Below, in pieces: positions 23,598-31,847 of a DNA stretch of 64,000 nucleotides. Position 1 is the first letter of the stretch; each line of letters begins with the position of its first letter. A model generated the notes under the pieces. The model was given only the letters and a program-made list of their open reading frames with translations. It made no database searches and was not told where the DNA came from. Source of the DNA: Devosia yakushimensis (GTDB lineage Bacteria; Pseudomonadota; Alphaproteobacteria; Rhizobiales; Devosiaceae); the NCBI RefSeq assembly GCF_030159855.1, contig NZ_BSNG01000001.1, positions 1,178,001 to 1,242,000 on the forward strand, in the 5' to 3' direction. The position numbers and the translations under genes are program-made.

Positions 23598-25819
23598 TGC
23601 GCTCGCGCGCCGTCCGCCATGGCTGGCCGCTGTTGCCAACCAGCAGGCTTTTGAGCCAGGCCATTCCCGGGGCAATTCGCTATGTCGCTCCCGGCGGGCA
23701 GGGCTCGGGCGATGGCTCGTCGTGGGACGATGCCGCGCCGCTGGCCAATATCAACATCTCCATCGCCCAGGCCGGCCCGGCCGGCGTCGTGGCGCTGGCA
23801 ACCCATCTGGGCAACTATACCCAGACCTCGTCCATAACGCTGAACGCCGCCGGCATCGCTGGATACCCTGTGGTGATCACCGGCATGGATGCCGATGGTC
23901 TTTTGTCCCCCGCCAACATCGTGGGCAACCGAACGCCGTGGTCCCGTCCGGCAGACGAGAGCGGAAGGGTCGATTCTTCGGCGTTCGGGGGCAATGCCCT
24001 GTTCATTGCCGGGGCTGGGATTGGGAACCTTGCCTTCATGAACCTGCGCGCCGAACGGGTAGGGCGGATCATCGATTTCTCGGGCGTCGCGGCCAAGGGT
24101 TTCCTGTTCGAAGACATAGAGGGCTTCAATGTCCGCGACGGCTTCTACACCAATAATCTCAGCGCCATTACCGATCTGACCATGCGCCGGGTGAAGGGGA
24201 CGGGCTTCTCCAAGAAGTTCGTACGCTTCCATGGCGAGTGCCGCGATTGGGTGATCGAGGACTACAGTTTCGATAGCGCGTGGCAGGACAAGGACAATTT
24301 CGCCGTCGGCATCGAGTGCAACAATAACGCCCGTGGTCTGATCGTCCGGCGCGGATCGGCCGGGAACGCCCATTCGACCTTGGGGACTTATTTCAACGGC
24401 GACGGCATGTCGTCGGAGCGCACCAACCGAGATATTCTGGTCGAGGACTCGATATTCTTCGGCTGCACGGATGGCGGCTTGGACCTCAAATCCGAGGACA
24501 CCGAAATCCGGCGGGTGACGGCGCGCGACAACAAGCGCAACTTCCGCATCTGGGGCGGCGTCAAAGGCGGGGCAGGGTATACGAAGCCGATCCGCATGGT
24601 GGATTGCGTTTCCGAGGATCCGCACGGGCGCGGTGGCGGTTCGGTTCATCACCTCTGGCTCAAGGGCCACGATCTGGTCGCGCAAGGTGGCAGCGTTGAT
24701 GTCTTGGGCTTCACCGCAACTGGTGGCGACGCCGGCATGGCAGCATTGGAGATTGAGGGTCAGAACGGCACCATGGCCTTCATCGATGCGCCAGATATCA
24801 TCCTGCCGGTCGGTACCGTCATGCACAATTCGCTCGAGGCAGGGTCGGTCATCACGGGCATCCCGGACGAGCCCATGGCGCCTGCGCAGTTCACGGCGCC
24901 GCAATGGACGCTGACCCCGAACAATGTTTCGGGCCAGTTGGTGGCGAACATCCTTTCGCGGCCCGGCGATGGCGGGTCTGCCATCACTGTTCTGCAATAT
25001 CGGCTCGACGGTGGGGCGTGGGTGACCATGGCGGGAACCGGGACCGGCCCGCGTGTGCTTTCCGGCCTGACCAATGACGTTGAATATGCTGGACAAGTTC
25101 GGGCCGGCAATGCCGCCGGGTTCGGCGAGCCGAGCGATATCAAGTTGGCCACGCCGGTCTATGTCGCGCCCGAGATCGTGCGGCTGGCTTTTGACGGTTC
25201 GGCGCTTAATCCTGGCGACACGCCGGTTGATACCGCTGTTGGCGCCCCAGCCATGGTGCTGCGCGGTACTGCCGCCGTGGTGGCGGGAGGCATCCAGTTT
25301 GGGGGGCAGAACAACTACATCGAATTCCCGAACCGCGAAGGCTTCACCTTCGATGGCCTATTCACCATCAAGATCCGGGTCACCAAAGCGAACTGGAATC
25401 GCAACGGTGAGGACTTCATCTTTACGTTCTGGAACACAAGCGGCAATCAGCGCGCATGGATGATTTCCACCAAGCCCGACAACAAGCTTTATGCCCGCTT
25501 CTGCCCAAATGCGGGCGGCTCGGGGAATATCGTCGATACTGTGGCCAACGGTTCGGCCCCTTCTCCAATCCCGGCCGGCCAGCGTGAGCTGATGATGGAC
25601 CGGGACGCGGACGGTTATATCCGCATGTATGTCGATGGCGTCATGGTCGGCAAAACCGCCGCGCCAGTTGTTGGCCCGAATGTGAACAACGGCACCAACT
25701 TTGCTCGCGTCTCGGGCTCCACCACCGGCAATTCCGACCCCGGGCCGTCGATCCTGCACGTCCTCGAAATTCGCAAGGGCGAGGCCCTTTGCGGCTCGGA
25801 TGCCGGCTATACGCCATAG
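23597..25819 (+). CDS. Tailspike-like beta-helix protein with FN3 and LamG-like domains
   Basis: The start at ATG 23597 overlaps the previous stop (740 residues). Residues 28-430 form a parallel beta-helix of the pectate-lyase type: IRYVAPGGQGSGDGSSWDDA at the entrance, then repeated turns with NN, DG and V-x-D-x-x patterns. A fibronectin type III-like domain follows at about 435-520 (ITVLQYRLDGGAWVTM, DVEYAGQVRAGNAAG). The C-terminal 215 residues look like a concanavalin/LamG sandwich (YIEFPNREGFTFDGLFTIKI). The architecture suggests a polysaccharide-binding or depolymerising receptor protein. It sits before the capsid gene, away from the fibre genes. Confidence 0.75.
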   Translation: MRSRAVRHGWPLLPTSRLLSQAIPGAIRYVAPGGQGSGDGSSWDDAAPLANINISIAQAGPAGVVALATHLGNYTQTSSITLNAAGIAGYPVVITGMDADGLLSPANIVGNRTPWSRPADESGRVDSSAFGGNALFIAGAGIGNLAFMNLRAERVGRIIDFSGVAAKGFLFEDIEGFNVRDGFYTNNLSAITDLTMRRVKGTGFSKKFVRFHGECRDWVIEDYSFDSAWQDKDNFAVGIECNNNARGLIVRRGSAGNAHSTLGTYFNGDGMSSERTNRDILVEDSIFFGCTDGGLDLKSEDTEIRRVTARDNKRNFRIWGGVKGGAGYTKPIRMVDCVSEDPHGRGGGSVHHLWLKGHDLVAQGGSVDVLGFTATGGDAGMAALEIEGQNGTMAFIDAPDIILPVGTVMHNSLEAGSVITGIPDEPMAPAQFTAPQWTLTPNNVSGQLVANILSRPGDGGSAITVLQYRLDGGAWVTMAGTGTGPRVLSGLTNDVEYAGQVRAGNAAGFGEPSDIKLATPVYVAPEIVRLAFDGSALNPGDTPVDTAVGAPAMVLRGTAAVVAGGIQFGGQNNYIEFPNREGFTFDGLFTIKIRVTKANWNRNGEDFIFTFWNTSGNQRAWMISTKPDNKLYARFCPNAGGSGNIVDTVANGSAPSPIPAGQRELMMDRDADGYIRMYVDGVMVGKTAAPVVGPNVNNGTNFARVSGSTTGNSDPGPSILHVLEIRKGEALCGSDAGYTP

Positions 25820-25845
25820 CCCAGAAGACGGCCAATAAAGCAACA

Positions 25846-25927
25846 TTGCGTGGCGGCCCGATTTCGCATATGAATTCGTCAGTTGCGCATGACGTGCACG
25901 ATCCTCAACCAGGAGATGCACGTCATG
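25846..25927 (+). promoter_or_regulatory. Promoter and late leader element C (capsid gene)
   Basis: TTGCGT (25846-25851), a 17-base spacer and TATGAA (25869-25874) precede GCGCATGACGTGC (25885-25897). CATGACGTGCA (25888-25898) pairs perfectly over 11 bases with TGCACGTCATG (25917-25927), which contains the capsid ATG. An inner TCCT/AGGA stem holds the ribosome site AGGAG (25911-25915). This is the strongest member of the family. Confidence 0.8.
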
Positions 25928-27028
25928 GCCGGTCCCACGACCATTCCGTTCGGCGATCCGAAAGCGGCCAAAAAGTGGTCGGGTTCGCTCTTTATCGACA
26001 TCACCAAGAAGTCGTACTTCGATCGCAAGTTCACCGGCGAAAGCCAGAACCATGTGATCCAGCGCCTGACCGACCTTGAGTCGGCAGCCGGTGACACCAT
26101 CACCTTCGACCTCTCGGTGCAGCTGCGCCAGAAGCCCACCTATGGCGACAATCGCCTCGAGGGCAAGGAAGAAAGCCTGCGCTTCTTCACCGACCAGGTG
26201 AGCATCGACCAGATGCGCCACGGCGTCAGTGCCGGCGGCAAGATGAGCCGCAAGCGCACGGTGCACAATACCCGCACCATCGCTCGCGACCGTCTCTCCG
26301 ACTATTGGTCGAAGTTCATCGACGAGATGAATTTCATCTACCTGTCGGGCGGGCGCGGCATCAACGAGGACTTCACCGAAGCGGTCACCTGGGCCGGGCA
26401 CGCCCAGAATGCCATTCAGGCCCCCGATGCCGGGCACATCCTCTATGGCGGCGCGGCCGAGTCCAAGGCCACGCTCACGGCCAACGACAAGATGACCCGC
26501 GCTGTCATCGAGCGTGCCGGTGTCGCCGCGAAGATGATGCGCGCGCTGGATCCGACCACCGCCAACATGCAGCCGGTGCTGATCAACGGTGAATCGCACT
26601 ACGTCCTGCTGATGAACGAGTTCCAGGCCTACGACCTGCGCACCGGCGATACCGCGGGCTGGCTCGACATGCAGAAGGCCGCCGCGACCGCCGAAGGCCG
26701 GAACAATCCGATCTTCAAGGGCGGTCTGGGCATGCTGAACGATACCGTTCTGCACAGCCATGAAAGCGCGATCCGCTTCAACGACTACGGCGCTGGCGGG
26801 GACGTCAAGGCCGGGCGTGCGCTGTTCATGGGCCGCCAGGCCGGTGTCGTGGCCTACGGTTCGACCGGCGGGCTGCGCTTCACCTGGACCGAAGAGGAAA
26901 AGGACCACGGCAACGAAAATGTCGTGGCTGCCGGCGTGATCATTGGCGTGAAGAAGACCCGCTTCAACGACAAGGATTTCGGCATTCAGTCCATCGACAC
27001 GGCCTCGAAGAACCCCAACGCGACCTAG
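25925..27028 (+). CDS. Major capsid protein, N4-gp56 family
   Basis: The start is ATG 25925 at the base of the leader hairpin (367 residues). Family-like segments are WSGSLFIDITKKSYFDRKFT, VIQRLTDLESAAGDTITFDL and MSRKRTVHNTRTIARDRLSD, then FMGRQAGVVAYG near the end. These match the N4-gp56-type HK97-fold capsid proteins found in many alphaproteobacterial podophages. It builds the icosahedral shell. A decoration-like gene and a terminator follow. Confidence 0.9.
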   Translation: MAGPTTIPFGDPKAAKKWSGSLFIDITKKSYFDRKFTGESQNHVIQRLTDLESAAGDTITFDLSVQLRQKPTYGDNRLEGKEESLRFFTDQVSIDQMRHGVSAGGKMSRKRTVHNTRTIARDRLSDYWSKFIDEMNFIYLSGGRGINEDFTEAVTWAGHAQNAIQAPDAGHILYGGAAESKATLTANDKMTRAVIERAGVAAKMMRALDPTTANMQPVLINGESHYVLLMNEFQAYDLRTGDTAGWLDMQKAAATAEGRNNPIFKGGLGMLNDTVLHSHESAIRFNDYGAGGDVKAGRALFMGRQAGVVAYGSTGGLRFTWTEEEKDHGNENVVAAGVIIGVKKTRFNDKDFGIQSIDTASKNPNAT

Positions 27029-27045
27029 TGCGCTATCCGATCCGC

Positions 27046-27069
27046 GCCTGCGCCGATCACGGCGCAGGC
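27046..27069 (+). repeat. Strong hairpin after the capsid gene
   Basis: GCCTGCGCCG (27046-27055) pairs with CGGCGCAGGC (27060-27069) across an ATCA loop, with no T-run. It could act as a partial terminator or 3' stabiliser that makes the capsid message more abundant than the downstream one. Confidence 0.55.
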
Positions 27070-27096
27070 CTTGCAAGCATGTGACAGGAGCCTGCC

Positions 27097-27564
27097 ATGG
27101 CCATCACCCAGAGCCTCTACGCCAAGGGCGGCGAACCGCTCCCTTACCCCAGCGACGCCGGTGCGGTGGTCGCCAAACGGTTTTCCTTCCTCATGACGCC
27201 AGCTATCCTCGCTGCCGCCGGCGATATCGTCGAACTGGCCTGTATCCCGGTGGGCTGCCGTCCCATCGACGTGATCCTCGACAGTGATGATCTCGACACC
27301 AACGGCGCCCCTACGCTCACCATCGACGTCGGCGTTATGTCCGGCAAGTTCGGTGACCAGGCGCAGGACCGGACCTGCGGCAATGAATTCTTCGCTGCCT
27401 CCACCGTCGGCCAGGCCGGCGGCGTGGCCCACCCGACGAAGAAGGAGGCGTATCGCGTCCCGGCAGCCTCCGGCGAACGCTCCATCGGCCTCAAGATCGC
27501 CGCCGCTGCCGCCACGGCTGCTGGCGGCACTGTTGGCCTCACCGTTCTCCTCGCCACCGAGTAA
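27097..27564 (+). CDS. Head decoration-like structural protein
   Basis: This 155-residue protein has an ACAGGAG ribosome site. The sequence is rich in alanine, glycine and threonine with beta character (RFSFLMTPAILAAAGDIVEL, IDVILDSDDLDTNGAPTLTI, then a GLKIAAAAATAAGGTVGLTV end). Proteins of this size and position next to an N4-gp56-type capsid are usually head-associated. The exact family is not recognised. Confidence 0.6.
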   Translation: MAITQSLYAKGGEPLPYPSDAGAVVAKRFSFLMTPAILAAAGDIVELACIPVGCRPIDVILDSDDLDTNGAPTLTIDVGVMSGKFGDQAQDRTCGNEFFAASTVGQAGGVAHPTKKEAYRVPAASGERSIGLKIAAAAATAAGGTVGLTVLLATE

Positions 27565-27590
27565 CGCGGCAACTCGCAACGAGGGGGCAG

Positions 27591-27627
27591 GGCGAGGCGC
27601 CAATCTCCTCCCGGCGCCTCGCCTTTT
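27591..27627 (+). terminator. Rho-independent terminator after capsid/decoration genes
   Basis: GGCGAGGCGCC (27591-27601) and GGCGCCTCGCC (27613-27623) form a perfect 11-base stem followed directly by TTTTC. It separates the head-shell genes from the adaptor and tail genes. Confidence 0.85.
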
Positions 27628-27660
27628 CACATTTCATCCAATGTCCGAGGAACGACCGCT

Positions 27661-28308
27661 ATGCCTCTGATCCAATGCCTTCCCGGCCCCACCGAAACCA
27701 CCGTTGGTGGCGACACCTATGTGTTCACTCTCGATCGCGAGCGTCGTGCCGTTGCCCAGGTGCACAATCTGGTCCATGTCCAATGCCTGCTGGCCGTGGT
27801 GCATTATAAGGAAGTCGAGCCGCTGGCCGAGCCCAAGCCGCCCGCCGTTCCCGCTGATATCGTCGTGCCGCCCCCGCCGACCGCGACAGTGATCCCCGCA
27901 CCCCTGATCCCTGCTCCGGTCCCGGTGGTGCCGCCAGCACCAGCCGTACTGACCGCCGACGAGCGCGCTGCCCTCTACGGTGGCGTGGTCAATCCGCCCG
28001 TCAGCGAGATACCGCCGCCCGCAAAGCCCCCGATCGAGCCGCCTGAGACGAACCCGCCGGCGGAGCCCCCACCGGCAGCGGAGCCGCCAGCGCCCGACAA
28101 CCTCGAGCTGATCGGTGGTGTCGGTCCATCCGTCGCCGCGAAGCTGAACGGCGCCGGCATTACGACCTTCGCGCAGATCGTGGCGCTGGACGCCACAGCA
28201 ATCGAAAAGCTCAACACCGACCTCGACCTGCGCGGCAGCATTGTGCGCAACGACTGGATCGGTCAGGCCAAGGAACTGATCGCCGAAAAGGCGCAGCAGC
28301 AGGAATAG
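27661..28308 (+). CDS. Proline-rich protein with C-terminal HhH-like domain
   Basis: This 215-residue protein has three parts. Residues 1-60 form a small beta-rich domain. Residues 60-145 are a long proline/alanine/valine linker (VVPPPPTATVIPAPLIPAPV). Residues 148-205 form a helix-hairpin-helix-type domain (LELIGGVGPSVAAKLNGAGI, then TTFAQIVALDATAIEKL) like those in DNA-binding or rigid-linker proteins. It may link the head and portal to DNA or to another virion part. Confidence 0.55.
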   Translation: MPLIQCLPGPTETTVGGDTYVFTLDRERRAVAQVHNLVHVQCLLAVVHYKEVEPLAEPKPPAVPADIVVPPPPTATVIPAPLIPAPVPVVPPAPAVLTADERAALYGGVVNPPVSEIPPPAKPPIEPPETNPPAEPPPAAEPPAPDNLELIGGVGPSVAAKLNGAGITTFAQIVALDATAIEKLNTDLDLRGSIVRNDWIGQAKELIAEKAQQQE

Positions 28309-28314
28309 CGAGCC

Positions 28315-29022
28315 ATGCGGACCGGCGCTGAAATAATGCGGGACGCCGGTATCCTTCTCAATGACGAGAAGCATACCCGCTGGTCGCTCCCCGAACTGTG
28401 CGGCTGGATCAATGAGGCCAGCCGCGCAATCGTGTTGGGCAAGCCCTCCGCCAAAACCCACACCCGCACGCTCCAATTGGAGGCCGGGACAAAACAAAAC
28501 GTGGCGGCCGTTTCCGGTCTGCCGACCCCCATTGCGCTGGTCGAGGTTGTGCGGAACGTGGCAGGGCCGGCCGAGCCTCTCGTCGGCGGCCGCACCGTGC
28601 GTGCCACCAGCCGGACCATCCTCGATGCGCAGGATCCTTACTGGCATGTCGCGGACCGCGTGCCGTTCCGCAAGGAAGTCCGCCATATCGTTTACGAGGA
28701 GCAACTGCCCCTCGAATTCTACGTCTATCCGGGCAATGACGGCACGGGGTTTGTTGAGGCCATCGTCTCCCACGTGCCCGCCGCGCTGGTGGCCACCGGT
28801 GCCGATGATGCACTGACCTCCTATGCGGCCGAGATCGACCTGGCGGAGCCCTATAGCGTTCCCATTCTCGACTACGTGCTGTTCCGGTGCCAGTCGAAGG
28901 ATGACACGGCGGCCATGCCGGGCCGGGCATCGGTGCATTACCAGGCTTTCGCTTCTGCCATTGGCCTCAAAATTCAGGTTGAGGGTGCTAGCAGCACCAA
29001 TTCGCGCAGGAGTGGGCCGTAA
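28315..29022 (+). CDS. Head-tail adaptor-like protein
   Basis: This 235-residue protein has an N-terminal helical part (GAEIMRDAGILLNDEKHTRW, LCGWINEASRAIVLG) and a beta-rich middle. The layout matches podophage proteins of the DUF6682 type encoded after the capsid, which bridge portal and tail. The stop overlaps the next start (TAATG). The role is inferred from synteny and general features. Confidence 0.6.
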   Translation: MRTGAEIMRDAGILLNDEKHTRWSLPELCGWINEASRAIVLGKPSAKTHTRTLQLEAGTKQNVAAVSGLPTPIALVEVVRNVAGPAEPLVGGRTVRATSRTILDAQDPYWHVADRVPFRKEVRHIVYEEQLPLEFYVYPGNDGTGFVEAIVSHVPAALVATGADDALTSYAAEIDLAEPYSVPILDYVLFRCQSKDDTAAMPGRASVHYQAFASAIGLKIQVEGASSTNSRRSGP

Positions 29023-29645
29023 TGCGCGACCTGGACGAGCTGCTGCCCAAGGTGATGCCATTGGCGCCGAGCTGCCCGGAACCGGTGGCGCTGCGCTATC
29101 TGCGCAATGCTGCGCGTGAGTTTTGTGCGACTACCAAGCTCTGGCGGGAATGGGATACCGTTGTTCTGACGGCGCCGGAGTTTCAGGCCCTGCCGACCAT
29201 CCCCGATGCTCGCATCATCGAGATCGAGGAAGGTCGCATCGATGGCGGCCCCAAGATCGAGCCCCGTACCGTCCTTTGGCTTGATGATCATTATCCCGGC
29301 TGGGCCGATGAGACCGAGGCCGGTCCGGCCCGGTTCATTACGCAGATTCAGCCCAACACCATTTCGGTCTATCCACGCCAGGCCGGCACCCTCAAGGCGC
29401 GCCTCGTGCTGCAGCCGTCGGACACTGCGCTGGAAATCCCCGATTTCCTGATTGAGGACCATGGCGAGGCCCTGGGCCGCGGCGCCGCCGGGCGCATCCT
29501 GCTGCTGCCCAGCACCGAATATACCAATCCCCAGCTTGGCGCGGCCTATGTCGCCGAATGGCAGGGCATTCTCGATCGCTGGCAGACCAAGGCCCGCAAG
29601 GGTCAGCAAGGCGCGCGCCTGCGTACCAAGGGGAGCTACCTCTGA
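29022..29645 (+). CDS. Head-tail adaptor-like protein
   Basis: This 207-residue protein opens MRDLDELLPKVMPLAPSCPE, then ALRYLRNAAREFCATTKLWR. The last third (GEALGRGAAGRILLLPSTEY) resembles phage adaptor or tail tube-like proteins that cap the portal. It overlaps both neighbours by a few bases (TAATG, TGATG), so translation is coupled. The assignment is by location and general resemblance. Confidence 0.6.
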   Translation: MRDLDELLPKVMPLAPSCPEPVALRYLRNAAREFCATTKLWREWDTVVLTAPEFQALPTIPDARIIEIEEGRIDGGPKIEPRTVLWLDDHYPGWADETEAGPARFITQIQPNTISVYPRQAGTLKARLVLQPSDTALEIPDFLIEDHGEALGRGAAGRILLLPSTEYTNPQLGAAYVAEWQGILDRWQTKARKGQQGARLRTKGSYL

Positions 29646-30976
29646 TGCCCCAACTGCTGCTTTCCAACAATGCGACTTCCACGTTGGCGGCGAACCTTTC
29701 CAATGTCGCCACCACTCTTGCGGTGCAATCGGGGCATGCCGCTTTGTTCCCCGCGCTGGGGGCAGACCAGTGGTTCCCGGTCACTGTCGTGGATGCCGCG
29801 GGCAATCTGGAAATCATGCGCTGCACGGGGCGCAGTGGCAGCACGCTGACCGTTGTGCGCGGCCAGGAGGGTACGGCCGCCAAAGCGTTCAATGCAGGTG
29901 CTCGGGTGGACCTTCGGCTGACCGCTGCCGCGTTCGGGACGCGCCTTGATGACTATGCTCTAGCGGCGCCCACAGCGAAGGCTACGCTTGTCGACAACGA
30001 CCAGTTTCCATTGCTGGACAGTGAGGCCGGCAACGAGCGAAAGAAGACCCTTTGGTCCACGGTGAAGGCAGGCGTTTGGGGGGCGCTCGGGGCTCTGATC
30101 AACGCCGGGGTAGCGAAGGCGGCACCCGTCGATGCCGATGCTATCGCGCTTATGGACAGCGCCGACGCCAACAAGACCAAGAAGTTGACATGGCTGGCCC
30201 TTAAGGCCGGTGTCTGGGCTGCTTTCGGCGCCCTCATCGCGAGCGGGACCGCCAAAACGACGCTTGTGGACAGCGACGCTTTCGCAGTGATGGACAGCGC
30301 CGATGCCAACAAGACGAAGAGCGTCAACTGGGCCTATGTCAGAGGCGCGCTGGAGCCTGCGATAGGGCAGGTGATCGAGTTTACGGGCGATGCCCTGCCG
30401 CCGAAATGTATCTGGCCCGCTGGTCAGAACATTAGCCGCACGACCTATGCCGCATACTTCGCTGCGGTTGGCACTAAGTACGGCGCGGGCAATGGCTCGA
30501 CCACCTTCGGTGTCCCCGATTATCGCGGGCGGGCGCGCGCAGGCCGTGACGACATGGGCGGCACTCCTGCAAATAGGCTGACGGCTGCCGGCGGAATCGC
30601 GGGCACCACTCTTGGCGCCGTTGGCGGTGCGGAGACGGTCGCGCTAACGACAAATCAGATGCCCGCGCACCAGCATGCCGGCAGCACAAGCGGCTATTCA
30701 CACGCCCACAGCGGATCGACTTCCGTGGACGGTAACCATCAGCACGGCATGACGCTGAACAACCAGACCTCGTCGGGCGCCTGGCCCCGTGCCACCAATC
30801 AGGGCGGCACGGCGGGTTTCCTCACCGATTTTGCCGGCTCCCACGCTCACACATTTGGAACCTCCACGGACACGCATTCTCACAGCTTTACTACCGACAC
30901 CCGAGGAAGTGGCGCGGCGCATCCCAACTTGCAGCCAACCATGATCATGAATTTCGCTATCTTTGTGGGGGTTTAG
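29645..30976 (+). CDS. Tail-collar-domain fibre protein
   Basis: This 443-residue protein starts at ATG 29645. The N-terminal 115 residues are a virion-attachment domain. Residues 110-230 contain three similar units around LMDSADANKTKKLTW, the second and third nearly identical. Residues 238-320 match the phage tail collar domain (GQVIEFTGDALPPKCIWPAG, FGVPDYRGRARAGRDDMGG). The C-terminus is histidine-rich (MPAHQHAGSTSGYSHAHSG), possibly binding metal along a trimeric fibre. Confidence 0.8.
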   Translation: MPQLLLSNNATSTLAANLSNVATTLAVQSGHAALFPALGADQWFPVTVVDAAGNLEIMRCTGRSGSTLTVVRGQEGTAAKAFNAGARVDLRLTAAAFGTRLDDYALAAPTAKATLVDNDQFPLLDSEAGNERKKTLWSTVKAGVWGALGALINAGVAKAAPVDADAIALMDSADANKTKKLTWLALKAGVWAAFGALIASGTAKTTLVDSDAFAVMDSADANKTKSVNWAYVRGALEPAIGQVIEFTGDALPPKCIWPAGQNISRTTYAAYFAAVGTKYGAGNGSTTFGVPDYRGRARAGRDDMGGTPANRLTAAGGIAGTTLGAVGGAETVALTTNQMPAHQHAGSTSGYSHAHSGSTSVDGNHQHGMTLNNQTSSGAWPRATNQGGTAGFLTDFAGSHAHTFGTSTDTHSHSFTTDTRGSGAAHPNLQPTMIMNFAIFVGV

Positions 30977-30979
30977 GCC

Positions 30980-31615
30980 ATGCCCATTGTCTCGCGTCAG
31001 GTCATTGCAGAGTTTGGTTCGGCGGAGGCGTTTGCCAATGCCGTTTCTGGCTTCGCCCAGGCACTGGAAAACCACAAACTCACCGAGGACGTGCCCGCTC
31101 CAACCGCGCCGTGGATCGTTGAGCTTATCGTTCGGAACCATGGCGGCGAGTACGAAATCGAGCCAATCCCTCCCGGCGAGGAGCCGGTCGAGGAGCCGGC
31201 GCCCCCAACGCTGGAAGAGCTGAGGGCTATCAAGCTTGCCGAGCTCGCCAATTGGCGCTTCATCGTCGAAACAGCCGGCGTCGAAATTGGCGGCGTTTTA
31301 GTGCGTACCGACCGTCAGACAAGTGCGATAATTACGGCCGCCTATGTCAAGGCGCTGCAGAATCCCGACTATGTCGTGGCGAACTGGAAAGTCGCCGACG
31401 GCGTCTTTGTGACACTGGACGCCGCGACCATCTTCGTTATCGCCGAGGCAGTGAGCACACACGTTCAGCGCTCATTCGACCATGAGGCGTATCTGACGGG
31501 CCTGCTGCTGACCGCGTCGTCGATCGAGGCGATCAACGCCATAGACTTGGCCGCTGGCTGGTTCCCTGCGGACACGCCGCCGCCGATGGAGCCACCGGTC
31601 GAGGAGGAACCCTGA
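30980..31615 (+). CDS. DUF4376-type fibre assembly protein
   Basis: This 211-residue protein has a proline/glutamate-rich middle and a DUF4376-like C-terminal region: LAELANWRFIVETAGVEIGG, then VLVRTDRQTSAIITAAYV and VSTHVQRSFDHEAYLTG. Proteins with this domain usually follow fibre genes and are thought to be fibre-associated or assembly chaperones. It lies 3 bases after the collar fibre. Confidence 0.65.
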   Translation: MPIVSRQVIAEFGSAEAFANAVSGFAQALENHKLTEDVPAPTAPWIVELIVRNHGGEYEIEPIPPGEEPVEEPAPPTLEELRAIKLAELANWRFIVETAGVEIGGVLVRTDRQTSAIITAAYVKALQNPDYVVANWKVADGVFVTLDAATIFVIAEAVSTHVQRSFDHEAYLTGLLLTASSIEAINAIDLAAGWFPADTPPPMEPPVEEEP

Positions 31616-31616
31616 A

Positions 31617-31847
31617 ATGTCCTCTTCCGCGGAAGGTGATGGCTGCACGGGCTTTCAGTGGCTCGAGGCGCATTTCCCGATCAGGGCATGCTGCGACGTA
31701 CATGACGCCGGCGGAAGCGACGGCACGTTGCTCGATTGCCTGGCGGCGGCCACGCCTGATTGGGCCCTGCCCATCGTCGTGCTTTGCGTGTTCCTCATGG
31801 TCGTTTTCCGCCCGCTCTACCAGTGGCTCAAGGCGAGGGCAAAGTAA
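31617..31847 (+). CDS. Mini membrane protein with CC-x2-HD motif
   Basis: This 76-residue protein has an N-terminal acidic, cysteine-rich part with RACCDVHDAGGSDGTLLDCL (four cysteines including DGC near residue 9), then one membrane helix (ALPIVVLCVFLMVVF) and a basic tail. C-C-x-x-H-D recalls the catalytic centre of phospholipase A2, but the usual following cysteine is missing. It could be a membrane-active virion protein. It overlaps the next start (TAATG). Confidence 0.5.
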   Translation: MSSSAEGDGCTGFQWLEAHFPIRACCDVHDAGGSDGTLLDCLAAATPDWALPIVVLCVFLMVVFRPLYQWLKARAK

